A stretch of 64,000 nucleotides of DNA, taken from Brevibacterium sp. CS2. Lineage in GTDB: Bacteria > Actinomycetota > Actinomycetes > Actinomycetales > Brevibacteriaceae. Of the stretch, positions 51,424 to 60,357 are shown in pieces. Each line of letters opens with the position of its first letter. The first letter of the stretch is position 1. The translations under genes were made by a program, and so were the position numbers. The stretch is from positions 3,038,001-3,102,000 of the forward strand of contig NZ_CP040020.1 in assembly GCF_005280295.1 (NCBI RefSeq). The letters run 5' to 3'. The notes under the pieces are model-generated. The model worked only from the letters and a program-made list of their open reading frames with translations. It was not told the origin of the DNA and made no database searches.

Positions 51424-53669
51424 CAGCCGGCCTCGATCCAGTCCTCGTCCGCCGCCCCGAGGATCCGGTCGATGGCCGCCCGCAGGGCCGGCTGCCCGGT
51501 CAGGCCCGGGTCGGCGGCGACGACCTGCCGGGCGGCCTCGCGCGCCTGCTCGATGATCTCGACGTCGCGGATCACCGACAGGTGGCGCAGGGAGCTGCCG
51601 CGGCCGGACTGGGCGCGGCCGAGCACGTCGCCCTCGCGGCGCTGCTCGACGTCGTACTCGGCGAGCGCGAAGCCGTCGAGTGTCGCAGCGACCGTCTCGA
51701 GCCGCTCCATCGCCTCGGATCCGGCGGCGCGGCGGGTGACGAGGAAGCAGGTGGCGGCCGAGCCGTCGCGGCCCACCCGCCCGCGCAGCTGGTGGAGCTG
51801 GGCGACGCCGAACCGATCGGCGTCGTAGACGACCATGGTGCGGGCGTTGGGCACGTCGATGCCGACCTCGATGACGGTGGTCGCGACGAGGACGTCGATC
51901 TCCCCGGCGGCGAACAGCCGCATCACCGTGTCCTTGTGGGCCGCGTCCATCCGCCCGTGGAGGCTCGCGACCCGCAGGCCGGCGACGGCCGGGTGCTCCT
52001 GCACGCGGGCGACGAGGTCGTCGACGCCGAGCACCTCGGGCACGGGTTCGCCCTCGGCGTCGATCTCCGGCGGCTGGGTCTCGATCCGGGAGGCGACGAT
52101 GAAGGTCTGCTCGCCGCGCGCCCCGCTCTCCCCCACGATCTCGAGGATCCGGCCGAGCCAGCGGGGGTGGGCGTCGAGCGACACCGCGTGGCTGGTGATC
52201 TCCCGGGTCCCGCCGGGCATGTCGGAGAGCACGGACACGTCGAGGTCGCCGAACACCGTCATCGCGACGGTGCGCGGGATCGGGGTCGCGGTCATGACGA
52301 GGGTGTGCGGGATCCGGTCGCCGCCCTTGGCCCGCAGGCTCTCCCGCTGCCGCACACCGAACCGGTGCTGCTCGTCGACGACGACGAGGCCGAGGCGGGA
52401 GAACATCGTCGTGTCCGACAGCAGGGCATGGGTGCCGACGAGGATGTCGATCCGCCCGGACACGAGGTCGAGGAGGAGCCGCTTGCGCTCGGCGGTCGAC
52501 AGCGATCCGGTGAGCAGCCCGACGCGCACCCGGCGCGCGCCCGGACTGCCGGCCCCGGCCCACACCGTGGTGAGGTCCCCCGCCGCTCCGCTCGGGTCGA
52601 ACAGGCCGTCGGGTTCGGCGAGGCCGCCGAGGTAGCGCAGGAGCGAGCGGTGGTGCTGGGCGGCGAGCACCTCGGTCGGGGCGAGGAGGGCGGCCTGGGC
52701 GCCGGAGTCGACGGCCTGGAGCATGGCGCGCAGGGCGACGAGCGTCTTGCCGGAGCCCACGTCGCCGTGGAGCAGGCGGTTCATCGGCTCCTCCCCGGCG
52801 AGGTCGGTCGCGATCGCGTCGCCGACCGCGTGCTGGGAGCCGGTGAGGGCGAAGGGCAGGCCCGCGTCGAAGGTGCCGAGCAGCCCGGCGGAGCGCGGTG
52901 CCCCGTCCTCGTCCCCGTCACCGGCACCGGCACCGGGCAGGGCGATGGCCCGGTCGTCGGCGGCGAGCGCCTTGCGGGACAGCAGCTCGGCCTGCAGCGC
53001 ATAGGCCTCCTCGAACTTCCAGCGCCGTCGGGCGCGCTGCGGCTGGTGCTCGTCGACGGGCCGGTGCATCCATTCGAGCGCGGTGCGGTAGTCGGGCAGG
53101 CCGTTGACGGCGCGGATCTCGTCGGCGATCGGGTCGGCGAAGGCCTCGGGCGGGGCGGTGTCGAGGAGGACGCGGATGAGCCGCTGGATGCGGGTCGTCG
53201 CGATCGTGCTCGTCGCCCGGTAGACGGGGATCGGCACGGACAGGTCCTCGTCGTCGAGCGATTCCGTGCCGGTCGGGTTGAGCCAGCGCGGCGAGGCGAT
53301 CTGCACGGTCCCGCGGTACAGGGTGACCTTGCCGGTGAGCGCCACGTGCCGGCCGGTGGTGAGCGTGTTCGCGATCCACGGCTGGTTGAAGAACGGCGCT
53401 TCGACGTCGGACAGGCCGTCGGAGAGCACGACGGTGGTGAGCGACTTCCGGTTCGCGAGCTGCTTGGCGGTCACGCGCACCACGCGGGCGCTCACCACGG
53501 CGACGGTGTCGGGCACGAGCGCATCGAGCGGGGTGACCTCCCCGGGCACCACGTAGGTGCGGGGGAAGTGGCGCAGCGCGTCCTCGAGGGTGGTGATGCC
53601 GACGGTCGCGAGGTCGGTGAGATCGCGCTTGCGGGAGATCAGCTTCGCCAGCGGGGTGTCGGTGCTCAT
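51423..53669 (-). CDS. recG: ATP-dependent DNA helicase RecG
   Basis: 748 residues. Remodels stalled forks and Holliday junctions. N-terminal wedge/OB domain (VTPLDALVPDTVAVVSARV, GKVTLYRGTVQIASPRW), then SF2 motor with LHGDVGSGKTLVAL, DEQHRFGVRQRE, TATPIPRT, and motif VI QLRGRVGRDG. A Gly/Asp insert near residue 260 is probably a loop. Complete. Confidence 0.97.
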   Translation of the reverse strand: MSTDTPLAKLISRKRDLTDLATVGITTLEDALRHFPRTYVVPGEVTPLDALVPDTVAVVSARVVRVTAKQLANRKSLTTVVLSDGLSDVEAPFFNQPWIANTLTTGRHVALTGKVTLYRGTVQIASPRWLNPTGTESLDDEDLSVPIPVYRATSTIATTRIQRLIRVLLDTAPPEAFADPIADEIRAVNGLPDYRTALEWMHRPVDEHQPQRARRRWKFEEAYALQAELLSRKALAADDRAIALPGAGAGDGDEDGAPRSAGLLGTFDAGLPFALTGSQHAVGDAIATDLAGEEPMNRLLHGDVGSGKTLVALRAMLQAVDSGAQAALLAPTEVLAAQHHRSLLRYLGGLAEPDGLFDPSGAAGDLTTVWAGAGSPGARRVRVGLLTGSLSTAERKRLLLDLVSGRIDILVGTHALLSDTTMFSRLGLVVVDEQHRFGVRQRESLRAKGGDRIPHTLVMTATPIPRTVAMTVFGDLDVSVLSDMPGGTREITSHAVSLDAHPRWLGRILEIVGESGARGEQTFIVASRIETQPPEIDAEGEPVPEVLGVDDLVARVQEHPAVAGLRVASLHGRMDAAHKDTVMRLFAAGEIDVLVATTVIEVGIDVPNARTMVVYDADRFGVAQLHQLRGRVGRDGSAATCFLVTRRAAGSEAMERLETVAATLDGFALAEYDVEQRREGDVLGRAQSGRGSSLRHLSVIRDVEIIEQAREAARQVVAADPGLTGQPALRAAIDRILGAADEDWIEAG

Positions 53670-53693
53670 GGGGTGCCTCCCGTCCGCCCGGTC

Positions 53694-55280
53694 CTATTCG
53701 ACGCCGAGCACCGCGTAGCCGCGCGGGTGCAGGCTGTGGACGGTCTCGACGGAGATCTCCGGGTGGGCGTGCGCGAGGTGCGCGGACAGCGCGGCGCCCA
53801 CCGTTTCCGGCAGCCGGGCGCCGGTGACGACGGTGAGGAGCTCCCCGCCCGCGCCGAGCAGTCGTTCGGCGAGCGCGACGACGGCCTCGACGGGGTCGGT
53901 CTCGACGGCGCGGATCCGGCCGTCGATGACGGTGAGGAGATCGCCGGTCTCGAACATCAGGGGGCCGGCGGAACCGGTGCGGGCCTGCACCACCGCGCCC
54001 ACCCGGGTGGCTGCGGCGGCCTCGGACATGTCGGCGTGGATGACGCGCGGGTCCTCGGCCGCATCGTGGACGGCGAGCGCGGAGAGCACTGCGGCGACCG
54101 AGCGGGAGCGCACGATGCTCACGTCCTCGGCCGTGCCGTGGGCGGCCTGCACGCGCTTGAGCGCGGCGGCGCTGTCGGGCACGACGACGACCGGGGAGGA
54201 GGCGTCGGCGATGAGCTCGGTGAGGCGCTCGTGGACGGCGGGGTGGTCGGAGTCGAGGACCAGCGCGTCCTGCAGCCCGCAGGCGAACAGCAGCCCGACT
54301 CCGCTGGCGAACGCGATCACCGTGGTCCGGGTGTCGCTCCCCCCGGTCACCGACAGGTCCTCGACACGCAGGTCGGACACCCCGTAGGCGTCGCAGGCGG
54401 TGAGCACCGCGAGCGCGTGCTCCTCGTCGGGGACATGGACGTGGACCATCGGCCACGACACGACGACGGAGGTGCCGCGCGCCTTGGCGAGCAGCCGCTT
54501 GACCGGGCGGGTGCGGTCCTTCTCCTCCGCGAGGTGGAACACGAGCTCGAGGGCGTCCTCGCCGTCGCCGTGGCCGCCGCCGGTGAGGACCGGGAGGGCG
54601 ACGCCTGCGGACGCGTCGTGGGCGATGCCGCGCTCGGAGGTCGGGGCGCGCCCGGTGACGGTGAGGTAGAGGAGGTCGAACAGCTCGACGATGCCGGTGG
54701 ACCCGGCGTCGACGATGTTCGCCTCGAACAGCACGTCGAGCTGACCGGTGGTCTCCCGCAGGGCGGCGCGGGAGCGGGCGCGGACCGCCTCGATCTGTGC
54801 GATGAGGGTGTCCCCGGCCTCGGCACGCGTGCGGGCTTCGGCGGCCATCGCCTCGAGCACGGTGAGCATGGTGCCGTCGACGGGGTCGGCGACGGCCTCC
54901 CGGGCGCGGAGGGCGGCGAGCTCGAGGGCCGAGGCGAAGGCGGGCGCGTCGAGCACGGTGACGCCTTCGAGGGCGTCGGCGACGCCGCGCAGCGCGACGG
55001 ACAGGATGAGGCCGGAGTTGCCCCGCGCCCCGCGCAGCGCGCCGGTGGCCATCGCGCCGATGACCTCGGGGAGGGTGACAGAGCCGGACAGGCTCTCCAC
55101 CGCGCGGTAGGCGCTGCGCACGGTGTGGTAGAGGTTCGACCCGGTGTCGCCGTCGGGGACGGGGAACACATTGAGCGCGTTGATGTCGTTGCGCTCGCGG
55201 CGCAGCCGCTCCACGGTGCGGCGGGCCCAGCGGGCGGCCAGCCGACCGTTGAGTCGGACCGGGTCCTCCTCCGTGCTCAC
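53694..55280 (-). CDS. DAK2-domain protein, fatty acid kinase FakA-like
   Basis: 528 residues from the GTG at 55280, which overlaps the thiL stop (GTGA). N-terminal DAK2/DhaL-type kinase domain with INALNVFPVPDGDTGSN (ATP and Mg site), GALRGARGNSGLI and DAGSTGIVELFD, then a middle domain and a FakA/YloV-type C-terminal domain. FakA with FakB phosphorylates fatty acids in Firmicutes; no FakB gene (DegV family) is in the window. Much longer readings upstream are shadows. Confidence 0.85.
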   Translation of the reverse strand: MSTEEDPVRLNGRLAARWARRTVERLRRERNDINALNVFPVPDGDTGSNLYHTVRSAYRAVESLSGSVTLPEVIGAMATGALRGARGNSGLILSVALRGVADALEGVTVLDAPAFASALELAALRAREAVADPVDGTMLTVLEAMAAEARTRAEAGDTLIAQIEAVRARSRAALRETTGQLDVLFEANIVDAGSTGIVELFDLLYLTVTGRAPTSERGIAHDASAGVALPVLTGGGHGDGEDALELVFHLAEEKDRTRPVKRLLAKARGTSVVVSWPMVHVHVPDEEHALAVLTACDAYGVSDLRVEDLSVTGGSDTRTTVIAFASGVGLLFACGLQDALVLDSDHPAVHERLTELIADASSPVVVVPDSAAALKRVQAAHGTAEDVSIVRSRSVAAVLSALAVHDAAEDPRVIHADMSEAAAATRVGAVVQARTGSAGPLMFETGDLLTVIDGRIRAVETDPVEAVVALAERLLGAGGELLTVVTGARLPETVGAALSAHLAHAHPEISVETVHSLHPRGYAVLGVE

Positions 55281-56293
55281 CTGTCCCCCGTGAAATGCCT
55301 GAATGCGGTGTCGGCGACCGGCTCCCCGTCGAGGGAGACGCCGGAATCGCCCGCCCGGCACGTGCCGATGCGCGTCCAGCCTACCGGAATGCGCCCCGGA
55401 TCCACGGTGGCGATGAACCCGTGGTCCTCTCCCCCGGTGAGCACCCAGTGGAGGGCGCGGGCCGCGGGGTCGGGGTCCCCGAGCGCGCGGGCCGCCGGGA
55501 CCAGGGGCGCGGCGAGCGCGGTGAGGGCGTCGCGGTCGAGCGCGGCGGCCACCCCCGAGGCGCGGGCGACCCGGCCGAGATCGCCGGCGAGTCCGTCGGA
55601 GGCGTCGATGAGGGCGTGCGCGGACCCGGCGATCGTTGCGGCCGCGGCGTAGTCCGGGCGCGGGGCACGCTGCACCTCGATGAGAGCGGCGAGGTCCGCC
55701 GGGGCGCCCTCGGGGGCGCACCCGGCGAGGAGGAGGTCGAGGCCGGCGGCCGCCCGGCCGAGGGTGCCGGCGAGCACGACCGCATCGCCGGGCCGGGCTC
55801 CGGAGCGGAGCACCGCGGGCCCGGTCAGCGTGCCGAGCGCGGTGACGGACACGATGAGGCAGGGGCCGCCGGACAGGTCGCCGCCGAGCACGCTCGCCCC
55901 GGCGCGCCGCGCCTCGGCCGCGAACCCGTCCATGATCCCGGTGAGCACGTCCACCGGGGTGGTGCCGGGAGCACCGAGGGAGATGACGAGCCCGTGCGGG
56001 GCGGCGCCCATCGCGTGGACGTCGGCGAGATTCTGGGCGGCGGCCTTGACGCCCAGGCGCACCGGATCGCACCAGGCGGGCAGGAAGTCCTCCCCCTCGA
56101 CGAGCATGTCCGCGGTGGTGACCAGACGACCCTCGATCCGGGACACCGCGGCGTCGTCGCCGGGCCCCACCGGCACCCGGGCGGGGTCCGGGGCGGGCAG
56201 CCGCGCGAGGATCCGGGCGAGCACCCCGTCCTCCCCGAGCGCTTCGAGGGTGGGGTTCGCGGCGGAGTTCACGGAGTCGGCAGGAGGGGTCAT
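55277..56293 (-). CDS. thiL: Thiamine-monophosphate kinase
   Basis: 338 residues from ATG 56293 (MTPPADS). Makes thiamine diphosphate from the monophosphate. PurM-like ATP fold: VGPGDDAAV, TTADMLVEGEDF, NLADVHAMGA, GGDLSGGP, DASDGLAGDLGR and the substrate loop TGGEDHGF. The sequence upstream to 56647 is a shadow of the divergent lipoprotein gene. Confidence 0.95.
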   Translation of the reverse strand: MTPPADSVNSAANPTLEALGEDGVLARILARLPAPDPARVPVGPGDDAAVSRIEGRLVTTADMLVEGEDFLPAWCDPVRLGVKAAAQNLADVHAMGAAPHGLVISLGAPGTTPVDVLTGIMDGFAAEARRAGASVLGGDLSGGPCLIVSVTALGTLTGPAVLRSGARPGDAVVLAGTLGRAAAGLDLLLAGCAPEGAPADLAALIEVQRAPRPDYAAAATIAGSAHALIDASDGLAGDLGRVARASGVAAALDRDALTALAAPLVPAARALGDPDPAARALHWVLTGGEDHGFIATVDPGRIPVGWTRIGTCRAGDSGVSLDGEPVADTAFRHFTGDR

Positions 56294-56330
56294 AGTCCCC
56301 CAGTATGCCAAGCGGACTACCCTGGGAGGC

Positions 56331-56810
56331 ATGCTCCGTCGCCTCCTCCCGCTCCTCGTCCTCGCACCCGTGCTCGCGGCCTGCACCCCGGCCCTCGTCC
56401 TCGAGCCGGCCCCGCAGGCGCACGACCCGGCCTGTGCGGAGGTCATGCTGCGGATGCCCGATGAGATCGACGGGACCCCGGACCGCGACACCTCGGCGCA
56501 GGGCACCGAGGCCTGGGGGGATCCGGCGCTCGCGATCGCGCGCTGCGGGATGGAGCCGCCGGCGCCCACGACGGACCGCTGCGTCACCGTCGACGGAGTG
56601 GACTGGATCTCCACCGAGGAGTCCGAGGAGTCGTGGACGTTCGTCACCTACGGGCGCACGCCCGCCGTCGAGGTGATCCTCGACCCGACCCGGGTGTCCG
56701 GGGCGACGGTGCTGTCCACGGTGTCCCCCGCGGTCACCGTGCTCGAGCAGACCGGTGAGTGCGTGGGCGCCCAGGACGCCGAGCAGGTGCCCGAGGCGCC
56801 CGAGAGCTGA
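56331..56810 (+). CDS. DUF3515 family lipoprotein
   Basis: 159 residues, ATG 56331 after a GGGAGG site. Signal peptide MLRRLLPLLVLAPVLAAC with lipobox Cys18 gives a membrane-anchored surface protein. DUF3515 features follow: CAEVMLRMPDEIDG, ARCGMEPPAPTTDRC, GVDWISTEE and WTFVTYGRTPAVEV. The function is unknown; the gene usually lies between ddl and thiL. One of few plus-strand genes here. Confidence 0.9.
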   Translation: MLRRLLPLLVLAPVLAACTPALVLEPAPQAHDPACAEVMLRMPDEIDGTPDRDTSAQGTEAWGDPALAIARCGMEPPAPTTDRCVTVDGVDWISTEESEESWTFVTYGRTPAVEVILDPTRVSGATVLSTVSPAVTVLEQTGECVGAQDAEQVPEAPES

Positions 56811-56839
56811 GCGCTGTCCGCCCGACCGGCGGCTGCCGC

Positions 56840-57970
56840 TCAGGCGGAGATGCCGGGAGCGGCGGCGGGGACGTCCTCGAGCGCGGTGCGGATGAGCTCG
56901 GCGACGACGCTCGGGTAGTCGACGCCGCTCGCCTCCCACATGCGGGGGAACATCGAGCTCGGCGTCATGCCGGGCAGGGTGTTGATCTCGTTGATGACGA
57001 CCTCGCCGGCGGGGGTGACGAAGGTGTCGACGCGGGCCAGGCCGGTGCAGTCGAAGGCTTCGAAGGCCCGGATCGAGGCGGCTCGCACCCGGTCGGCGAC
57101 CTCGCTGTCGAGGTCCGCGGGACAGCTGAGGACGACGGCATCGCCGTCGAGGTACTTCGCCTCGAAGTCGTAGAACTCGTGATCGCCGACGACGGTGATC
57201 TCCCCGAGCTCGCTCGCCCGGGCGGGCTCGCGGTGGATCGAGCCGAGCACCCCGCACTCGATCTCGCGGCCGGTGACCATGGGCTCGACGATGACCTTGT
57301 GGTCGTGGGCGAAGGCCTCGGCGAACGCCGCGGCGAGTCCTGGGGCGTCGGCGACCTTGGACACGCCGACGCTCGAGCCGGCGCGCGCGGGCTTGACGAA
57401 GACGGGGAAGCCGAGCCCGGTGACGCGCTCCGTCACGGCGGCGGGGTCGGCCTGCCATTCACGGTCGGTCACCCGCTCCCACGGGCACACCTCGAGGCCG
57501 GCGGCGCGGAGCACGATCTTCATGAAGTGCTTGTCCATGCTCGCTGCGGAGGCGTAGACGCCCGAACCCACGTAGGGGGTGCCGGAGAGCTCGAGGAAGC
57601 CCTGGATCGTGCCGTCCTCGCCGAACGGGCCGTGGAGCATGGGGAAGTAGACATCGACCGCGCCGAGCTCGGTGATCGCACCACCGGCGTCCCGGTGGAG
57701 CAGCGGGGCCCCGGTGGCGGCGATCGGCGGGATCACCGCAGTGCCGTCGTCGGCGACCTCCGGCATCGCCGCGGCGTCGAAGTGCATGTCCTGCCAGTCC
57801 TCGACGAGCCGCCACGTGCCGTCCTGGGTGATGCCGATCGCCAGCGCCCGGTACTGCGCGGGGTCGATCGCCGCGAGCACCCCGGCAGCCGTGACGCAGC
57901 TGACGGAGTGCTCCGGCGAACGGCCGCCGAACAGCACGGCGACGAGCGGACGGGTGTCTGCGGGAGTCAT
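56840..57970 (-). CDS. ddl: D-alanine--D-alanine ligase
   Basis: 376 residues. Joins two D-alanines for peptidoglycan precursors. VAVLFGGRSPEHSVSC start, MLHGPFGEDGTIQGFLE, ATP-grasp core with FVKPARAGSSVGVSKV and the metal motif VINEINTLPGMTPSSMFP. Residues selecting D-Ala rather than D-lactate were not analysed. Convergent with the DUF3515 gene, 29 bases apart. Confidence 0.96.
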   Translation of the reverse strand: MTPADTRPLVAVLFGGRSPEHSVSCVTAAGVLAAIDPAQYRALAIGITQDGTWRLVEDWQDMHFDAAAMPEVADDGTAVIPPIAATGAPLLHRDAGGAITELGAVDVYFPMLHGPFGEDGTIQGFLELSGTPYVGSGVYASAASMDKHFMKIVLRAAGLEVCPWERVTDREWQADPAAVTERVTGLGFPVFVKPARAGSSVGVSKVADAPGLAAAFAEAFAHDHKVIVEPMVTGREIECGVLGSIHREPARASELGEITVVGDHEFYDFEAKYLDGDAVVLSCPADLDSEVADRVRAASIRAFEAFDCTGLARVDTFVTPAGEVVINEINTLPGMTPSSMFPRMWEASGVDYPSVVAELIRTALEDVPAAAPGISA

Positions 57971-57979
57971 CCCCCCAGA

Positions 57980-58519
57980 TTACTTCGCCTCGAAAGTGGT
58001 TTCGATCCAGGCGCGCCCGATGGACTTGAAGAACAGGTTGAAGCCGACGAAGGCCGGGGACGCCGAGTCGTCGAGGCCGAGCGGCTCGGACAGCGCGTGG
58101 ACGATGAAGAAGTAGCGGTGCGGGCCGTGGCCCTCCGGCGGGGCGGCGCCGACGAAGCGGGGCTCCCCGGCGTCGTTGCGCATGGTGACCGCGGATCCGG
58201 GCAGGAGCCCGGCGTCGGGGTCGCCGGCGTTCGTCGGGAGCGCGGTGACGTCGGCGGGGAGGTCGGCGACGACCCAGTGCCAGAAGCCGGAGCCGGTGGG
58301 CGCCTCGGGGTCGTAGCAGGTCACCGCGAAGGCCTTGGTCTCCGCAGGGAACCCGGACCAGGACAGCTGCGGGGAGACGTCCTCGCCGCCGGGCACGCCC
58401 ATGATCCCGGAGCGCTGCGCCGCGGCGAGCTCGCCGCCTTCGGTGATGTCCTCGCTGGTGAGCTCGAAGCGCGGGACCTCGTTGAGGTTGGCGAACGGCG
58501 AGTTGTGGAATTCGGTCAT
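57980..58519 (-). CDS. PEBP family protein (YbhB/YbcL type)
   Basis: 179 residues. Phosphatidylethanolamine-binding-protein fold: [27 protein letters not shown] (in two parts), [10 protein letters not shown] with the anion-site HW, and [13 protein letters not shown]. Bacterial members have no settled function. Lies 9 bases before ddl on the same strand. Confidence 0.9.
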   Translation of the reverse strand: MTEFHNSPFANLNEVPRFELTSEDITEGGELAAAQRSGIMGVPGGEDVSPQLSWSGFPAETKAFAVTCYDPEAPTGSGFWHWVVADLPADVTALPTNAGDPDAGLLPGSAVTMRNDAGEPRFVGAAPPEGHGPHRYFFIVHALSEPLGLDDSASPAFVGFNLFFKSIGRAWIETTFEAK

Positions 58520-58543
58520 GGCGACTCCTCGGGTATCGGTCGG

Positions 58544-59551
58544 CTAGTGCGTCGGTCCTTCGGTCTTCCTCTTCCGAGCCAATAGCAATCCGGCGAGTTC
58601 GTCAACACGCAGGCGCCCGCCGAGCACCGCGACGACGGCCTGGGTGATCGGCAGCTCGACGCCGCGGGAGCGGCCGAGCTCGAGCACTGCGGCGGCGGAC
58701 TTCACGCCCTCGGCGGTCTGCCGGGTGCGGGCAGCGGCCTCCTCGAGGGTGAGACCCTCCCCGAGCAGCCGGCCGAACGAGCGGTTGCGCGACAGCGGCG
58801 AGGCGCAGGTCGCGACGAGGTCGCCGAGCCCGGCGAGGCCGGACAGGGTGTGGAGCTCGGCACCCATGTCGAGGGCCAGCCGCGAGGTCTCCGCGAGACC
58901 GCGGGTGATCACCGAGGCCTTGGAGTTGTCGCCGAGCCCCTGCCCGTCGCACATCCCCACGGCGAGCGCGATGACGTTCTTGATCGCCCCGCCGAGCTCG
59001 ACGCCGGTGACGTCGGTGTTCGTGTAGGGCCGGAAGTAGGGGTTCGCGGTGAGCGCGGCGATCCGCTCCGCGGTCTGCGCGCTGTGCGAGGCGACGACGG
59101 TGGCGGTGGGCTGCCGGGCGGCGATCTCCTTGGCGAGGTTGGGACCGGACACGATCGCGATCCGCTCCCCCGGCATCCCGGAGACATCGGCGATGACCTC
59201 GCTCATCCGCTTCCCGGTGTCGACCTCGATGCCCTTCATCAGGCTGACGAGGATCGCATCGGGTGCGAGCAGCGGGGTCCAGGCGGCGAGGTTCTCCCGC
59301 AGGGACTGGGCGGGCACCGCGAGCACGACGACCTCGGCGCCGGTGAGCGCTGCCGCCGGGTCCGCGGTCGCGGTGATCCGCTCGTTGAGCACGAGCTCGC
59401 CCAGGTAGGCGCGGTTGGTGTGGTGGGCGGTGATCTCCTCGGCGACCTCGGGCCGGCGCGCCCACAGGGTGACGTCGTTCCCGGCGTCGGCGATCACGCC
59501 GGCGAAGGTCGTGCCCCAGGATCCGGCGCCGAGCACGGCGATGCGGCTCAT
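58544..59551 (-). CDS. gpsA: Glycerol-3-phosphate dehydrogenase [NAD(P)+]
   Basis: 335 residues. Makes sn-glycerol-3-phosphate for lipids. N-terminal GAGSWGTTFAGVIADAG for the cofactor, SLMKGIEVDTGKRMSEV, catalytic Lys in ELGGAIKNVIALAVG, then LAGLGDLVATC and SRNRSFGRLLGEG. The ATG overlaps the plsC stop, so lipid precursor and acyltransferase are coupled. Confidence 0.97.
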   Translation of the reverse strand: MSRIAVLGAGSWGTTFAGVIADAGNDVTLWARRPEVAEEITAHHTNRAYLGELVLNERITATADPAAALTGAEVVVLAVPAQSLRENLAAWTPLLAPDAILVSLMKGIEVDTGKRMSEVIADVSGMPGERIAIVSGPNLAKEIAARQPTATVVASHSAQTAERIAALTANPYFRPYTNTDVTGVELGGAIKNVIALAVGMCDGQGLGDNSKASVITRGLAETSRLALDMGAELHTLSGLAGLGDLVATCASPLSRNRSFGRLLGEGLTLEEAAARTRQTAEGVKSAAAVLELGRSRGVELPITQAVVAVLGGRLRVDELAGLLLARKRKTEGPTH

Positions 59552-60357
59552 CGGCCGGCCTCCGGGTCCTCGGTGAGCGCGGCGCGGAACCGCTCGGGCA
59601 GCTCCTCCCCGCGCAGCCGGGCCACGCCGGCGGCGATGTGGGAGGTGATGCGGTCGGTGAGCGCGCGGATGCCGTCGTGGTCGTAGGCGAGATCCTCATA
59701 GGCGATCGGATCGCCGAACAGCACCGTGCACACCGAGCCGGGGCTCGGCTTCGGGATCTTCGAACCCACCGGCATCGGCTTCTGCAGGCCCCAGTGCGCG
59801 AGCGGGATCACCGGGGCGCGGGTCTGCAGGGCGAGCCGGGCCGCCCCGGTCTTCGAGGGCTCCGGCCACAGCTCGGGGTCCTTGGTCAGGGTGCCCTGCG
59901 GGTAGATGACGACCTTCTCCCCGGCCTCGAGCGCGGCGCGCGCGTACTGGAGGGAGTCGCCGGCCCGGGCGGAGCCGCGGAGCACCGGGATCTGTCCGAT
60001 CCGCTTGAGCACCGCCCCCACGATGCCGGTGAACAGCCCGGACTTCGCGAGGTAGTGCGGCAGGTAGCCGTTGCGCCACAGGGTCAGCCCGATCGCGATC
60101 GGGTCGAGGTAGCTCGCGTGGTAGGGCACGATGATCGCCGGACCCTCGGGGATCCGGTCGAGGCCGAGGACCTCGATCCGCCCGAACAGCGGGTAGAGGA
60201 GGCCCACGGGGCCGGCGATGAAGGGAGCGGACCGGTACTGGCTCCGCAGCGCCGGGTCGTCGAACTCGACGTGGTACTTCGGGGCGTGGAACTTCTTGGC
60301 GGTCTTGGGCACGCGGGGCTCCGGGGTCGCAGGGTCGGTCCTCTCCGGGGCGCTCAT
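59548..60357 (-). CDS. plsC: 1-acyl-sn-glycerol-3-phosphate acyltransferase family protein
   Basis: 269 residues from ATG 60357, overlapping the murA stop (ATGA). PlsC domain with HASYLD (Hx4D catalytic box), the KSGLF/GQIPVLRG region and YPQGTLTKD in place of the usual EGTRS, and VIPLAHWG. Acylates lysophosphatidate or a similar acceptor at the membrane. Its N-terminal ~40 residues are hydrophilic. The partner gpsA supplies its precursor. Confidence 0.9.
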   Translation of the reverse strand: MSAPERTDPATPEPRVPKTAKKFHAPKYHVEFDDPALRSQYRSAPFIAGPVGLLYPLFGRIEVLGLDRIPEGPAIIVPYHASYLDPIAIGLTLWRNGYLPHYLAKSGLFTGIVGAVLKRIGQIPVLRGSARAGDSLQYARAALEAGEKVVIYPQGTLTKDPELWPEPSKTGAARLALQTRAPVIPLAHWGLQKPMPVGSKIPKPSPGSVCTVLFGDPIAYEDLAYDHDGIRALTDRITSHIAAGVARLRGEELPERFRAALTEDPEAGR